A DNA stretch of 64,000 nt from Terrabacter sp. 28 (GCA_000955875.1 JYOE01000029.1:62001-126000), one strand, 5' to 3'; positions 25,419 through 34,136 are shown, counted from the first letter of the stretch. The notes: generated from the letters alone by a model not told the origin. Program-made: numbers and translations.

Positions 25419-28384
25419 GAGACGATGCCGCGCCGCCTCGCGATGGCGGCGGCCTCGGTGCGACCGGAGGCGCCGAGCTTCGACAGCAGGTTGGAGACGT
25501 GCACGCTCACGGTCTTGGTGCTGATGTAGAGCTGCTTGCCGATCTGGCCGTTGGTGAGGCCCTGGGAGAGCAGCTCGAGCACCTCCAGCTCGCGGGGGGT
25601 GAGGTCGTGCGACGGCGCGGTGCCGGCGGCACTGCGACCGCCGGCCGACCCCGGCCGCACCTCGTCGAGCTCGCGCAGGAGCGGCTCGGCCTGGAGCCGG
25701 ACCGCGACCCCACGGGCGGCCTCGGCCTCGCGGCGCGAGCCCGCGGCGTCGCCGGCGCTGCGCAGGGCGGCGGCCAGGCGCGCCCGGGAGCGAGCCGTCT
25801 CGAAGACGTGGCCGTAGCGCTCGAACGCCGCCGTGCTCGTGCGCCACGCCTCGACGAGCTCGTCGGCCGTGGGTGGGTCGTCGAGCTCGATCGCGTGGCG
25901 CAGCCGGAGCACCTCGGCCTCGAGGCGCGACGTCCACGCCCACGTCTCGCGGCTGGTGTCCTCGAGCGACTCAGCGGCGGACCGCTCGAACTTCGGGCGG
26001 CTCGCCTTCTCGACGGCGGGTCGCAGCTCGCCGATCTCGCGACCGCGCTGCGTGAGCTCGTCGACGAGCGCGACGGCACGCTCTCGGAGGGGAGGGTCGG
26101 CGGTGGGCGCGAGGCGGGCGACCTGGCCGGCGAGCAGCGCAGCGAGCCGGACGACGGCGTGGTACTCGCCCCACGCGGCATCGAGGGTGCGGACCGCGGC
26201 CTCGGTGAGGTCGAGCAGGCCGGTGAGGTCGCCGGCGTCGCCGAGCACGTCGACGGCGGGCATGACCGTGAGGACGACGCACAGGCCGTCGACCGGCCAC
26301 CACTCGCGCAGGGCGTCGAAGAGATCGGGGTCGATGGGCTCACCGCGACCGGCCCGGACCAGCAGCATCGCGCCGGTGAAGATCGTGCGACCCGGCTGCG
26401 GCGCGGGGCGTCCGGCGAGGTCGAGGCGTCGGACAGAGCCGTCCCAGTCGGCGAGCTCGTAGGCGGTGATGCCGCCGAGCAGCCGGCACTCCTGGCCCCA
26501 CGGCGCCCACTCGCGGTGCAGGCGTCGGGCGACGTCGGCGCCCCGGTCGTAGAGGGAGAGGGCGCCCGGCAGGTCGCCGCGGCGGTGGGCCAGCGAGGCG
26601 AGCTGGTGCAGGGCGCGAAGCAGCAGCGGGTCGTCCGGGTCGATGTCGTCGACGAGGGCGCGGAGGTGGGTCTCGACGGCGGCGAGGTCCTCCTGGGCCT
26701 CGAGCACTCGCGCCATGATGGTGCGCACCTCGGCGACCGCGCCCACCATGCCGAGACGCTCGGCGAGGAGCGAGACCTCGTTGCCCACGACCGCCGCCTC
26801 GACGAACGAGCCCTGGTCGACGAGGGCCTGCACCCGAGCGACGAGCACGCGGACCCGGCGCTCGCCGGCCTCGTCGCCGAGCAGGCACATGGCCTCGTCG
26901 GTGAGGGCGATCGAGTCGACGGGCAGGTCGAGGATGCGGGCCCGGATGACGAGCGTCGACAGCAGGTCGGCCCGGACGAGGGGGTCCTGTGCGGTGCCGG
27001 GATGGTCGAGGCGGTCGCGCAGCAGGTCCATGGCGCGCACCGACTCGCCCGCGACCATGGCTGCCCGTGAGGCGCGCAGGGTCACCTCGTCGCGCTCGGC
27101 GTCGTTCTCGTCGAGCCACGTCAGGGCGCGCTCGAAGTGCAGCAGGGCCTCCTGCGGGCCACCGACGGCCATCGCGGCCTCGCCCGCTGCCCGGCTCGCG
27201 CGCACCGCGGTCGGCAGGTCGCCGACCGCGGCAGCGTGGCGCGCCAGCTCCGACGCGGGAGCGAGGTCGGGGCGCTCGGCGAGCACGGCGGCATACGCCC
27301 GGTGGAGCCTGAGGCGCTCGCCCGGGAGGAGGCCGTCGGCGACGGTCTCGCCCAGGAGCGCGTGGCGGAACGTGTAGGCCGGGGGCCAGCGCGCCTCGAG
27401 CACGTGGTGCTCGACAGCGGAGGCGAGCGCGGTCTCGAGCGTCTCGTCGGGCAGGTCGAGCACCTTCGAGAGCAGCTCGTGGTCGATGAACTGGCCGCCC
27501 TTGAGGGCGATGGCGCGCAGCACCCGCTGGGCGGTGTCGTCGAGCTGCTCGACGCGGGCCCGGAGTACGCGGCTCAGGCCGCCGGTCAGGGTCTGGCCCG
27601 CCGCGGCGCTCGCCACGAGCTCCTCGGCGAAGAACGGGTTGCCCTCGGAGCGACGCGCGATCTCGGCGGCCGTCGTCGCGTCGGTGGGGGCGCCCTCGAT
27701 GCCGGAGACGAGCTCTCGGACGGCATCGGCGGGCAGGGGTGCGAGCTCGACGTGCTCGAGCCCGGCGATACGGGCCCAGACGGCGAGGGTGTCGTGGAGC
27801 GGGTGCCGGCGGTAGAGGTCGTCGGAGCGGTAGGTCACGACGAGGCCGACGGCCTTGGCGAAGCCGCGCGTCAGCAGCAGGGTGATGAGGTCGCGCGACG
27901 AGTGGTCGGCCCAGTGGACGTCCTCGACGACGACGAGGGAGGGCTGTGCGTCGCCGAGCGCCGACAGCAGGGCGTGCACCGCCTCGGCCACCTGGCCGGG
28001 GTCGGTGGTGCGGCCGGCGCGCTCGGGGTCGTGCGACTCGGGGCGGCCGGGCAGGAGGTGGCCGAGGCTCGGGTGGGTGACGAGCACGCGCTCGACGACC
28101 TCGGGGTGCCCGGCGTCGACGGCACCGGCGAGCTCGACGAACGGCAGGTAGGCGAGGCTGCTGCCTGCCTGCCCCACGCAGTGCCCGACGGCGGTGAACC
28201 AGCCGGAGTCCTTGGCCTCGGTGACGAGCTGCCCGACGAGACGCGACTTGCCGATGCCGGCGTCGCCCGACAGCACGACGACGCCACCGGGCTGGCCACC
28301 CGGGGTCGGGCGCAGTCCGATGGCGTCGGCGAGATGGGAGAGGTCGGAGTCCCTCCCGATGAGGGGGCCGGTGCTGAGCGGCAT
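25415..28384 (-). CDS. LuxR-family regulator with AAA ATPase domain (large ATP-binding type)
   Basis: A 989-residue regulator. Near the N-terminus is an AAA_16-type ATPase with Walker A GDAGIGKSRL and Walker B region LVVVEDVHWAD. A long helical-repeat (TPR-like) middle follows, and the C-terminus is a LuxR DNA-binding domain (LTPRELEVLELLSQG ... VSVHVSNLLSKLG). Such proteins switch on genes after ligand- and ATP-driven activation; the target is unknown. Start at the ATG at 28384; the frame is open 24 codons further but without coding character. A 52-residue protein gene lies just upstream on the same strand. Confidence 0.9.
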   Translation of the reverse strand: MPLSTGPLIGRDSDLSHLADAIGLRPTPGGQPGGVVVLSGDAGIGKSRLVGQLVTEAKDSGWFTAVGHCVGQAGSSLAYLPFVELAGAVDAGHPEVVERVLVTHPSLGHLLPGRPESHDPERAGRTTDPGQVAEAVHALLSALGDAQPSLVVVEDVHWADHSSRDLITLLLTRGFAKAVGLVVTYRSDDLYRRHPLHDTLAVWARIAGLEHVELAPLPADAVRELVSGIEGAPTDATTAAEIARRSEGNPFFAEELVASAAAGQTLTGGLSRVLRARVEQLDDTAQRVLRAIALKGGQFIDHELLSKVLDLPDETLETALASAVEHHVLEARWPPAYTFRHALLGETVADGLLPGERLRLHRAYAAVLAERPDLAPASELARHAAAVGDLPTAVRASRAAGEAAMAVGGPQEALLHFERALTWLDENDAERDEVTLRASRAAMVAGESVRAMDLLRDRLDHPGTAQDPLVRADLLSTLVIRARILDLPVDSIALTDEAMCLLGDEAGERRVRVLVARVQALVDQGSFVEAAVVGNEVSLLAERLGMVGAVAEVRTIMARVLEAQEDLAAVETHLRALVDDIDPDDPLLLRALHQLASLAHRRGDLPGALSLYDRGADVARRLHREWAPWGQECRLLGGITAYELADWDGSVRRLDLAGRPAPQPGRTIFTGAMLLVRAGRGEPIDPDLFDALREWWPVDGLCVVLTVMPAVDVLGDAGDLTGLLDLTEAAVRTLDAAWGEYHAVVRLAALLAGQVARLAPTADPPLRERAVALVDELTQRGREIGELRPAVEKASRPKFERSAAESLEDTSRETWAWTSRLEAEVLRLRHAIELDDPPTADELVEAWRTSTAAFERYGHVFETARSRARLAAALRSAGDAAGSRREAEAARGVAVRLQAEPLLRELDEVRPGSAGGRSAAGTAPSHDLTPRELEVLELLSQGLTNGQIGKQLYISTKTVSVHVSNLLSKLGASGRTEAAAIARRRGIVS

Positions 28385-28452
28385 ACGCGGAATTCTCGCG
28401 TACTCCGCCGACAGCGCGAGGACGGTGGACGACACGGTGCGTGTCGCCGTCG

Positions 28453-28611
28453 TCACCGCGTGCGGCCCGGGTTGTTCTCCTCACGGGAGATCCGCGCCAG
28501 CGTGCGTCGCATGATCTCGAGCGACGAGCTGCTGCGGGGGCGGCGACGCTGCGGGTAGCGGGCCTCGATCTCGGCCTGGACGGTGCGGTAGTCGTAGAAG
28601 TGAGTGGTCAC
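28453..28611 (-). CDS. small basic protein upstream of the LuxR-type regulator
   Basis: A 52-residue frame with GTG start at 28611, AGAGGAAAG upstream and TGA at 28453. The peptide starts VTTHFYDYRTVQAEIEARY, has an Arg-rich middle (PQRRRPRSSSS) and ends REENNPGRTR. Codon use is GC-rich at third positions, as in neighbouring genes, which supports real coding. It precedes the large LuxR-type gene by 68 bases on the same strand and may be its leader gene or partner. Function unknown. Confidence 0.6.
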   Translation of the reverse strand: MTTHFYDYRTVQAEIEARYPQRRRPRSSSSLEIMRRTLARISREENNPGRTR

Positions 28612-28659
28612 GGTCTTTCCTCTGTTCGTGCCTTTTCTGGACTCCTCCAGAGTCGGCTC

Positions 28660-28762
28660 CTGAGGTAGACCCCCACATCGGGTGAGCTCCCTATCCGTGC
28701 GCGCCCACTACCTCAGATCCGCGGTGCCGCCCTACCTCAGACAGGCCCGCCGGCTACCTCAG
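28660..28762. promoter_or_regulatory. repeated CTACCTCAG boxes (candidate operators)
   Basis: CTACCTCAG occurs three times in direct orientation at 28708-28716, 28732-28740 and 28754-28762, and once inverted (CTGAGGTAG) at 28660-28668. The copies lie upstream of the minus-strand small gene and LuxR-type regulator and run into the end of the LysE gene. The 22-24 base spacing, about two helical turns, suggests cooperative binding of a regulator, perhaps the LuxR-type protein itself. Confidence 0.5.
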
Positions 28763-29355
28763 CCGAGGACGAGGGTGGCGGCGATCGCGAACATGACGAG
28801 CGCGATGACGACGTCGAGCACGCGCCACGTCGCGGGACGGGCGAAGAGCGGGGCGAGCAGGCGGGCCCCGTGGCCGAGCGCGGTGAACCACATGATGCTG
28901 GCGGCGATCGCGCCCGCGGTGAACCACCAGCGTCCGTCGGGTCCCTGCTGGTTGGCGATGGAGCCGACGAGCAGCACCGTGTCGAGGTAGACGTGCGGGT
29001 TGAGCCACGTGAGGGCGACGACGGTGGTGAGCACGCCCCGGCGCGACGTGGCGGTGCCGTCGGCCTCGAGGGCCTTGGGGTGTCGCGCGTTGCGCAGGCA
29101 CAGCAGGCCGTACCCGACGAGGTATGCCGCCCCGACCCACCGCACGACGGTGAGCAGGGTGGGGTGGGCCGTGACCAGACCGCCGACGCCGAGGACCCCT
29201 GCGACGACGAGCACCGCGTCGCTGAGGGCGCACACGGTCACGACGAGGCCGACGTGCCGGCGCGTGAGCCCGGTGCGCAGCACGTAGGCGTTCTGCGCCC
29301 CGATGGCGATGATGAGCGAGGCCATCGTGAGGAAGCCGGGCAGGAGGGAGGTCAC
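28759..29355 (-). CDS. lysE: LysE/ArgO family amino-acid exporter
   Basis: A 198-residue inner-membrane protein with about six hydrophobic segments and the family signatures IAIGAQNAYVLRTGL at the N-terminus and LTWLNPHVYLDTV in the middle. LysE/ArgO proteins export basic amino acids. It is divergent from a LysG/ArgP-type regulator, the classic arrangement in which excess Lys/Arg induces export. GTG start at 29355. Confidence 0.92.
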   Translation of the reverse strand: MTSLLPGFLTMASLIIAIGAQNAYVLRTGLTRRHVGLVVTVCALSDAVLVVAGVLGVGGLVTAHPTLLTVVRWVGAAYLVGYGLLCLRNARHPKALEADGTATSRRGVLTTVVALTWLNPHVYLDTVLLVGSIANQQGPDGRWWFTAGAIAASIMWFTALGHGARLLAPLFARPATWRVLDVVIALVMFAIAATLVLG

Positions 29356-29424
29356 CGTTCGACGGTACGGGCCGACAGCAATTCAGTGAAGCGAAGGATT
29401 CTTCAGCATCATTAGCATGACTTC

Positions 29425-30348
29425 ATGAGGTTGCAGCCCGAGCACCTGGCGACCCTGCTCGCCATCGTCGACACCGGCACCTTCGACGCGGCGGCGCGGC
29501 GCCTGCACGTGACGGCGTCTGCCGTGAGCCAGCGCGTCAAGGCCCTCGAGGCGGAGGTGGGGCAGGTCGTCGTCGCGCGCGCCAGCCCGTGCCGTCCCAC
29601 CGCCGCCGGTGAGGCGCTCGTCCGCCTCGCCCGTCAGCAGGGACTGCTCGAGGCCGAGGCGCTCGCCGGCCTGTCGTCCGGCGCGGAGGGGCGCGTCGAC
29701 CTGCCCGTGGCCGTCAACGCCGACTCGATGTCGACGTGGTTCGGGGCGGTGTTCGGCGACGTGGCCGGTTGGCCCGACGTCGTGATCCGGGTGCACGTCG
29801 AGGACCAGGACCACTCGGCGCGGCTGCTGCGGTCGGGCGAGGTGCTCGCCGCGGTGACGTCGGACCCGTCGCCGGTGCAGGGGTGCTCGACCGAGCCACT
29901 CGTGACGATGCGCTACCTGCCGGTCGCGCGGCCCGAGCTGGTCGAGCGCCACCGCGCGGGTAGCGGGATCGACTGGGGCGCAATGCCTCTCGTCAAGTTC
30001 AATGGTAAGGACGACATCCAGCAGCGGATCCTCGAGAGGCATCGCGCCAGCTCGGCGCCGCCGACCCACGAGGTGCCCGACGGCACCGGGTTCGCCACGG
30101 CCGTGCGCGCAGGGCTGGGGTGGGGTGCGTTGCTGACCTCACAGCTCGACTCGGCCCTCGACTCGGGTGAGCTCGTCCGGCTCGGCACGCGAGACCACGT
30201 CGACGTGCAGCTCTACTGGCAGCGCTGGCGCCTGCCCTCCGAGCACCTCGACCGTCTCAGCGCCTCCGTCAGGGCTGCTGCTGCGACGGTGACGTCCCCG
30301 CGGACTGCTCGTCCAGCCACTCCCGCCAGGCGGCATACCCGCCGATGA
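29425..30348 (+). CDS. lysG: LysG/ArgP-type LysR regulator
   Basis: A 307-residue LysR protein with an N-terminal helix-turn-helix (AARRLHVTASAVSQRVKALE) and an effector-binding domain. The ArgP/LysG subgroup is indicated by sequence (DGTGFATAVRAGLGWG) and by divergence from lysE, which it should activate in response to basic amino acids. The 69-base intergenic region is AT-richer than its surroundings and must hold both promoters. The 3' end overlaps the convergent rhodanese gene by 80 bases; the Arg/Pro-rich tail (RTARPATPARRHTRR) lies in this overlap. Confidence 0.9.
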   Translation: MRLQPEHLATLLAIVDTGTFDAAARRLHVTASAVSQRVKALEAEVGQVVVARASPCRPTAAGEALVRLARQQGLLEAEALAGLSSGAEGRVDLPVAVNADSMSTWFGAVFGDVAGWPDVVIRVHVEDQDHSARLLRSGEVLAAVTSDPSPVQGCSTEPLVTMRYLPVARPELVERHRAGSGIDWGAMPLVKFNGKDDIQQRILERHRASSAPPTHEVPDGTGFATAVRAGLGWGALLTSQLDSALDSGELVRLGTRDHVDVQLYWQRWRLPSEHLDRLSASVRAAAATVTSPRTARPATPARRHTRR

Positions 30349-30700
30349 CGTCGGTGGCACGGTGGATGCCGAGCTCCTGCAGGGCGGCTGCGGCGAGGCT
30401 CGAGGTGTAGCCCTCCTGGCAGAGCACGATGACGGGTAGGTCGTGGCTGGCGATGGGCCGCGAGGCGTCGCTCGCCGGGTCGAGGCGCCACTCGAGCACG
30501 TTGCGCTCGATGACGACGGCGAACGGCAGCTCGCCCTCGGCCTCGCGCTGGGCGGCGGGGCGGATGTCGACGATGACGGCGCCGTGGGCGCGAGCGGCGT
30601 CCGCCTCGGCCGGCGTGACCCGGTGCAGGTGCGTGCGCGCCTCGGCCAGCACCTCGTCGATGGTGCGTGGTGGGCGTCCGGGGGTGGGGTCCTGGCTCAC
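30269..30700 (-). CDS. rhodanese-like sulfurtransferase
   Basis: A 143-residue single-domain rhodanese with the active-site loop CQEGYTS (Cys94) preceded by LPVIVL and followed by the helix SLAAAALQELG. It should carry sulfane sulfur as a persulfide. Its GTG start overlaps the cysteine dioxygenase stop (GTGA), so the two act together in cysteine and sulfur breakdown. Its C-terminal 26 codons overlap the convergent LysG gene. Confidence 0.88.
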   Translation of the reverse strand: MSQDPTPGRPPRTIDEVLAEARTHLHRVTPAEADAARAHGAVIVDIRPAAQREAEGELPFAVVIERNVLEWRLDPASDASRPIASHDLPVIVLCQEGYTSSLAAAALQELGIHRATDVIGGYAAWREWLDEQSAGTSPSQQQP

Positions 30701-31194
30701 CAGTCGACTCCGATCTCCTCGTGCTCCTCGACCTCGAGGACGCCGTCGACGGCACGGTAGTTCGTCATCGCCGTCAGCTTCGGTGCGTAGACGTGCAGGC
30801 TCACCGCAGGGTCGGAGCCGGCGTTCGTGACGCGGTGCAGGTGGCGGGTGCCGAAGGTGCGCTGGTCGCCGGGCGTGAGCAGGACGCCGGGACCGGTGAC
30901 CCGGCGCGAGCCGTCGAGGTCGAGCGCTGCCTTGTAGCCGGCGACCTCCTCGGTGAGCACGCCCTGGAGCACGACGAAGGAGCCGGCGCTGCCGCCGTGG
31001 TCGTGCCACGGCGTGCCCTGGCCCGGAAGCCACGTCAGCAGCCAGGCCTCGTGGTGCTCGTCGGCGAGCAGGCGGGCGTAGTAGCGGGTGATGGGGTCGA
31101 AGTCGACGACTCCCTGCCAGACGGAGCGCTGGCGGGCGAGTCGTCGGGCGGTGTCGGCGAGGTCGACGGAGATGCGCTGGGCGCCGCGGGACAT
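30697..31194 (-). CDS. cysteine dioxygenase
   Basis: A 165-residue cupin with the iron ligands of cysteine dioxygenase: His64 and His66 in TPWHDHGGSAG and His134 in VSLHVYAPKL. It oxidises cysteine to cysteine sulfinate. It is translationally coupled to the rhodanese gene. The ATG at 31194 is preceded by AAAGG at moderate distance. Its leader contains a Cys-codon mini-ORF and an inverted repeat, suggesting control by cysteine supply. Confidence 0.88.
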   Translation of the reverse strand: MSRGAQRISVDLADTARRLARQRSVWQGVVDFDPITRYYARLLADEHHEAWLLTWLPGQGTPWHDHGGSAGSFVVLQGVLTEEVAGYKAALDLDGSRRVTGPGVLLTPGDQRTFGTRHLHRVTNAGSDPAVSLHVYAPKLTAMTNYRAVDGVLEVEEHEEIGVDW

Positions 31195-31237
31195 GGTGAG
31201 GGCCTTTCGGGATGGGTGGGGTGTGCGGGTGCGGCGG

Positions 31238-31290
31238 CGCTCGGGAGGGGTCGGCAGCCCGGTATCAGGCTGGGCGACGGCTCCCGAGCG
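31238..31290 (-). promoter_or_regulatory. inverted repeat in the cysteine dioxygenase leader (possible attenuator)
   Basis: Ten-base perfect arms CGCTCGGGAG (31238-31247 on the plus strand) and CTCCCGAGCG (31281-31290) can form a stem. The first arm in the transcript lies inside the Cys-codon mini-ORF (its codons 6-9), so ribosome stalling or passage would decide whether the stem forms, as in attenuation. This is inference from geometry. Confidence 0.4.
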
Positions 31291-31306
31291 GGCTACAGGC
31301 ACACAT
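31265..31306 (-). CDS. leader peptide with early Cys codons (candidate cysteine-sensing uORF)
   Basis: A 13-codon frame, ATG at 31306 to TGA at 31265, encodes MCACSPLGSRRPA. Both Cys codons are TGT, which is rare at this GC content. It ends 70 bases before the cysteine dioxygenase start. Cys-rich leader ORFs that attenuate sulfur operons are known in mycobacteria; here only two Cys codons are present and no strong ribosome site is seen, so the call is tentative. Confidence 0.4.
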   Translation of the reverse strand: MCACSPLGSRRPA

Positions 31307-31444
31307 TCGGCCGTCCCGGCAGCGCGGGTACGCGATGGGCGCGGAGTGGTGGGGGCGGTTCCCTCGCTCACTCACATAACCATTCGTACTCATAATGAAA
31401 ACGCTAACTTATGCGATCCCGCCAGGCAAGCGGGAGAGTTGCCA

Positions 31445-31463
31445 TTAGGTAAGCCTTACCTAT
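31445..31463. promoter_or_regulatory. IdeR/DtxR-type iron box
   Basis: TTAGGTAAGCCTTACCTAT is an almost perfect 19-base match to the known DtxR/IdeR consensus (TTAGGTTAGGCTAACCTAA), with palindromic arms AGGTAAG and CTTACCT. It ends three bases before the ATG of the adenylation/acyltransferase gene, so it would cover the core promoter of a leaderless or short-leader transcript. Iron-bound repressor should switch the gene off when iron is plentiful. Confidence 0.85.
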
Positions 31464-31466
31464 CTA

Positions 31467-34136
31467 ATGTGGGGCGTGCTCGACGCCCTGACGACTCCCA
31501 CGACTGCGCCCCCGGCCGCACCGTGGCTCGACCTGCCCGGCGACCCGCGCGCCGCCGCTGTCGTGCTGGGCGACCGCGTCGTGAGCCGTGCCGAGCTGCG
31601 CGACCTCGTCGAGGACGCCGGGCGGCCCCTGGCCGGGACCCGCCGCCTCGTGCTCGTCGCCATGCAGAACCGGCTCGACTGCCTCGTCGCCTACCTCGCC
31701 GCCCTGCGGCAGGGGCACGCCGTCCTGCTGGCCGCCGGCGACCGGCCCGACGTCCTCGAGGGTCTGCGCGCCGCGTGGGACCCCGACATCGAGATCTCCG
31801 CAGTGGGGGAGGTCGACGTCCGTCGTGACGCGCCGGCGGCTCCCCTGCACCCCGACCTCGCGCTGCTGCTCAGCACGAGCGGCTCGACCGGCTCACCGAA
31901 GCTCGTGCGCCTCTCCTACGACAACCTGACCGCGAACGCCGAGCAGATCGCCGAGTTCCTCCAGATCCGAGAGACCGACTGCGCCGCCACGACGCTGCCG
32001 CTGCACTACTGCTACGGCCTGTCGGTCCTGCACAGCCACCTCGTCCGGGGCGCCGGCATCGCGCTCACCGACCTCGCCGTCGTCGACGAGTGCTTCTGGG
32101 ACCTGGCGCGGCGGGCCGGGGTCACCTCGTTCGCCGGGGTGCCGTGGACCTTCGAGATGCTTGACCGGTCGGGCTTCTCCGGCGTCGACCTCCCGCGCCT
32201 GCGCTACGTCACCCAGGCCGGTGGTCGCCTCGACCCCGAGCGCGTGCAGCACTGGGCCCAGCTCGGTCGCGAGAGCGGCTGGGACTTCTTCGTCATGTAC
32301 GGCCAGACCGAGGCAACCGCCCGGATGTCCTACCTGCCGCCCGACCTCGCCCTGAGCAGCCCCGGCTCCATCGGCGTGCCCGTTCCCGGCGGCAGCCTCG
32401 AGGTCGTCGACGGCGAGCTCTGCTACACCGGGCCCAACGTCATGCTCGGCTACGCGGAGCGTCCGGCCGACCTCGCGCTCGGTCGCACGACCACCCGGCT
32501 GCGCACCGGCGACCTCGGCCGGGTGGGCCCCGACGGCCTCTTCGAGGTCACGGGCCGCTCCAGCCGACACGTCAAGGTGCTGGGTCATCGCGTCGACCTC
32601 GACGTCGTCGAGCGCCGCCTCCGGGACGGCGGACGTGACGTGCGCGTGGCCGGCCGTGAGAGCCTGGTCGCCGTGTCGGTGCGTGGCGGCGAGCGCTGCG
32701 GTGCAGGGTCCGGCGTCGACCACGGTGCGGTGCGGCGTGCCGCCGCCGCGGCGGGTCACGTGCCCCTCGGCGCCGTACGCGTCGTCGAGGTCACCGAGCA
32801 CCCCACCCTGGCGGGTGGCAAGGTCGACCTGCAGGCCATCCTGGCGCTGGGCGAGGGAGGCGCCGCCACCTCGTCGTCACCCGAGGTGGACGGGGAGAGC
32901 GGTTCGGTCGCGCGCATGTATGCCGCAGCCCTGCACCGCGACACAGTGGCCGCCGACGCGACCTTCGCGTCGCTCGGCGGCGACTCCCTCAGCTACGTGG
33001 AGGTGTCGCTGAAGCTCGAGGAGCTGCTCGGCGACCTGCCGCCGTCGTGGCACGTGACGCCGGTCGGCCGGCTCCAGGAGCAGGCCGACGACGCCCTCGC
33101 TGCGACCAGGCGCGGCGCGTCGGGGGACGACGGCAGCCGGCCGCGCGCGGACCGCGGTGTCGCGGGGGCGGGGCCGACGGCATACGGCAGGGGTCGACGT
33201 GCCGGTGGCGGGCGACAACGCACCGTCGAGACCGGGGTGTGGCTCCGGGCGCTCGCGATCCTGCTCATCGTCGGCACGCACGCCGACCTCTTCTCACTGC
33301 AGGGCACCGCGCACGCGCTGCTCGTGCTCGTGGGCTTCAACGTCGCGCGGTTCGCGCTCGCGGCGCCCCAGCGGGCCGCCCGGCTCCGGGCCCTCGGGCG
33401 CGGCCTGGTGAGGATCGTGGTCCCCACGCTCGCCGTCATCGTGCCCGCGCACTTCGTGTGGGGCGACTACGAGACCCGCAACCTGTTCCTGCTCAACTGG
33501 GCGTTCGGCGAGCAGCGTCTCGGGCCACCATGGCGCTTCTGGTTCATCGAGGCGCTCGTCTTCGCCCTGGTCGTCGCGATCGTGCTCACGGCCGTCCCCG
33601 CGGTCGCGCGGCTCGAGAAGCGCTGGCCCTTCGGCCTGCCCGTCACGCTGACCCTGGCCGCCTTCACCCTGCGCCTCCCGCTCTTCGAGCTGCCCGTGCC
33701 GCGCATGCAGGGCTCGGCCCTCGTCGTCCTCTTCCTCTTCTTCCTCGGCTGGGCCATCGCGCGGGTCAGCACGCCCCGGCACCGGTGGTGGGTCACCGTC
33801 GCTGCGGTGCTGCTCGTCGGCACCTTCTCCGGCAATCCTGCCCGCGACGTCCTGTCGCTCGCCTTCGTGCTCGCCCTCGTGTGGAAGCCGACCACCCGTC
33901 TGCCGGCGTGGCTCGTGCCCGCCGTGCAGGTGCTGGCCGCGAGCTCGCTCTACGTCTACGTCATCCACTGGCAGGTGCTCGAGCACCTGTGGGGTCGGCC
34001 CGTGCTCGCGTTCACCGGCTCGATGGTCGTGGGTGTCGCGTACTGGCTGCTGTGGACGCGCGTGCTGCCGTGGGTCGGCGAGCGGCTGGCGCGGGTCGGG
34101 GCGTGGCCGGCGTGGCGGCAAGTCGCGCACACCTGA
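31467..34136 (+). CDS. adenylation-carrier-membrane acyltransferase fusion protein, iron-regulated
   Basis: An 889-residue protein in three parts. Residues about 1-480 are an AMP-forming adenylation domain (LLLSTSGSTGSPKLVRLS at 133-150; YGQTEATARMSY near 285; RTGDLGRVGPDGL). A carrier domain follows with the phosphopantetheine Ser507 in LGGDSLSY. From about 591 to the end is a membrane acyltransferase-3-like domain with about ten hydrophobic segments (LRALAILLIVGTHADLF at its start). The layout suggests it activates a carboxylic or amino acid, loads it on its own carrier and passes it to a substrate at the membrane, like a fused Dlt system. The ATG at 31467 has no ribosome site; the transcript may be leaderless, or a GTG three codons in may be used. 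An IdeR box lies immediately upstream. Confidence 0.85.
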   Translation: MWGVLDALTTPTTAPPAAPWLDLPGDPRAAAVVLGDRVVSRAELRDLVEDAGRPLAGTRRLVLVAMQNRLDCLVAYLAALRQGHAVLLAAGDRPDVLEGLRAAWDPDIEISAVGEVDVRRDAPAAPLHPDLALLLSTSGSTGSPKLVRLSYDNLTANAEQIAEFLQIRETDCAATTLPLHYCYGLSVLHSHLVRGAGIALTDLAVVDECFWDLARRAGVTSFAGVPWTFEMLDRSGFSGVDLPRLRYVTQAGGRLDPERVQHWAQLGRESGWDFFVMYGQTEATARMSYLPPDLALSSPGSIGVPVPGGSLEVVDGELCYTGPNVMLGYAERPADLALGRTTTRLRTGDLGRVGPDGLFEVTGRSSRHVKVLGHRVDLDVVERRLRDGGRDVRVAGRESLVAVSVRGGERCGAGSGVDHGAVRRAAAAAGHVPLGAVRVVEVTEHPTLAGGKVDLQAILALGEGGAATSSSPEVDGESGSVARMYAAALHRDTVAADATFASLGGDSLSYVEVSLKLEELLGDLPPSWHVTPVGRLQEQADDALAATRRGASGDDGSRPRADRGVAGAGPTAYGRGRRAGGGRQRTVETGVWLRALAILLIVGTHADLFSLQGTAHALLVLVGFNVARFALAAPQRAARLRALGRGLVRIVVPTLAVIVPAHFVWGDYETRNLFLLNWAFGEQRLGPPWRFWFIEALVFALVVAIVLTAVPAVARLEKRWPFGLPVTLTLAAFTLRLPLFELPVPRMQGSALVVLFLFFLGWAIARVSTPRHRWWVTVAAVLLVGTFSGNPARDVLSLAFVLALVWKPTTRLPAWLVPAVQVLAASSLYVYVIHWQVLEHLWGRPVLAFTGSMVVGVAYWLLWTRVLPWVGERLARVGAWPAWRQVAHT

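Noticed and set aside
28481-28678. 65-codon minus-strand frame overlapping the small gene upstream of the LuxR-type regulator
   Set aside because: Starts in the repeated-box region, lacks a ribosome site and has shadow composition; the frame at 28453-28611 is better.
31375-31416. AT-rich stretch with ATAATGAAAACG, resembling half of a Zur/Fur-type box
   Set aside because: The second half (CTAACTTATG) does not match, so no convincing palindrome; it may simply be a promoter region.
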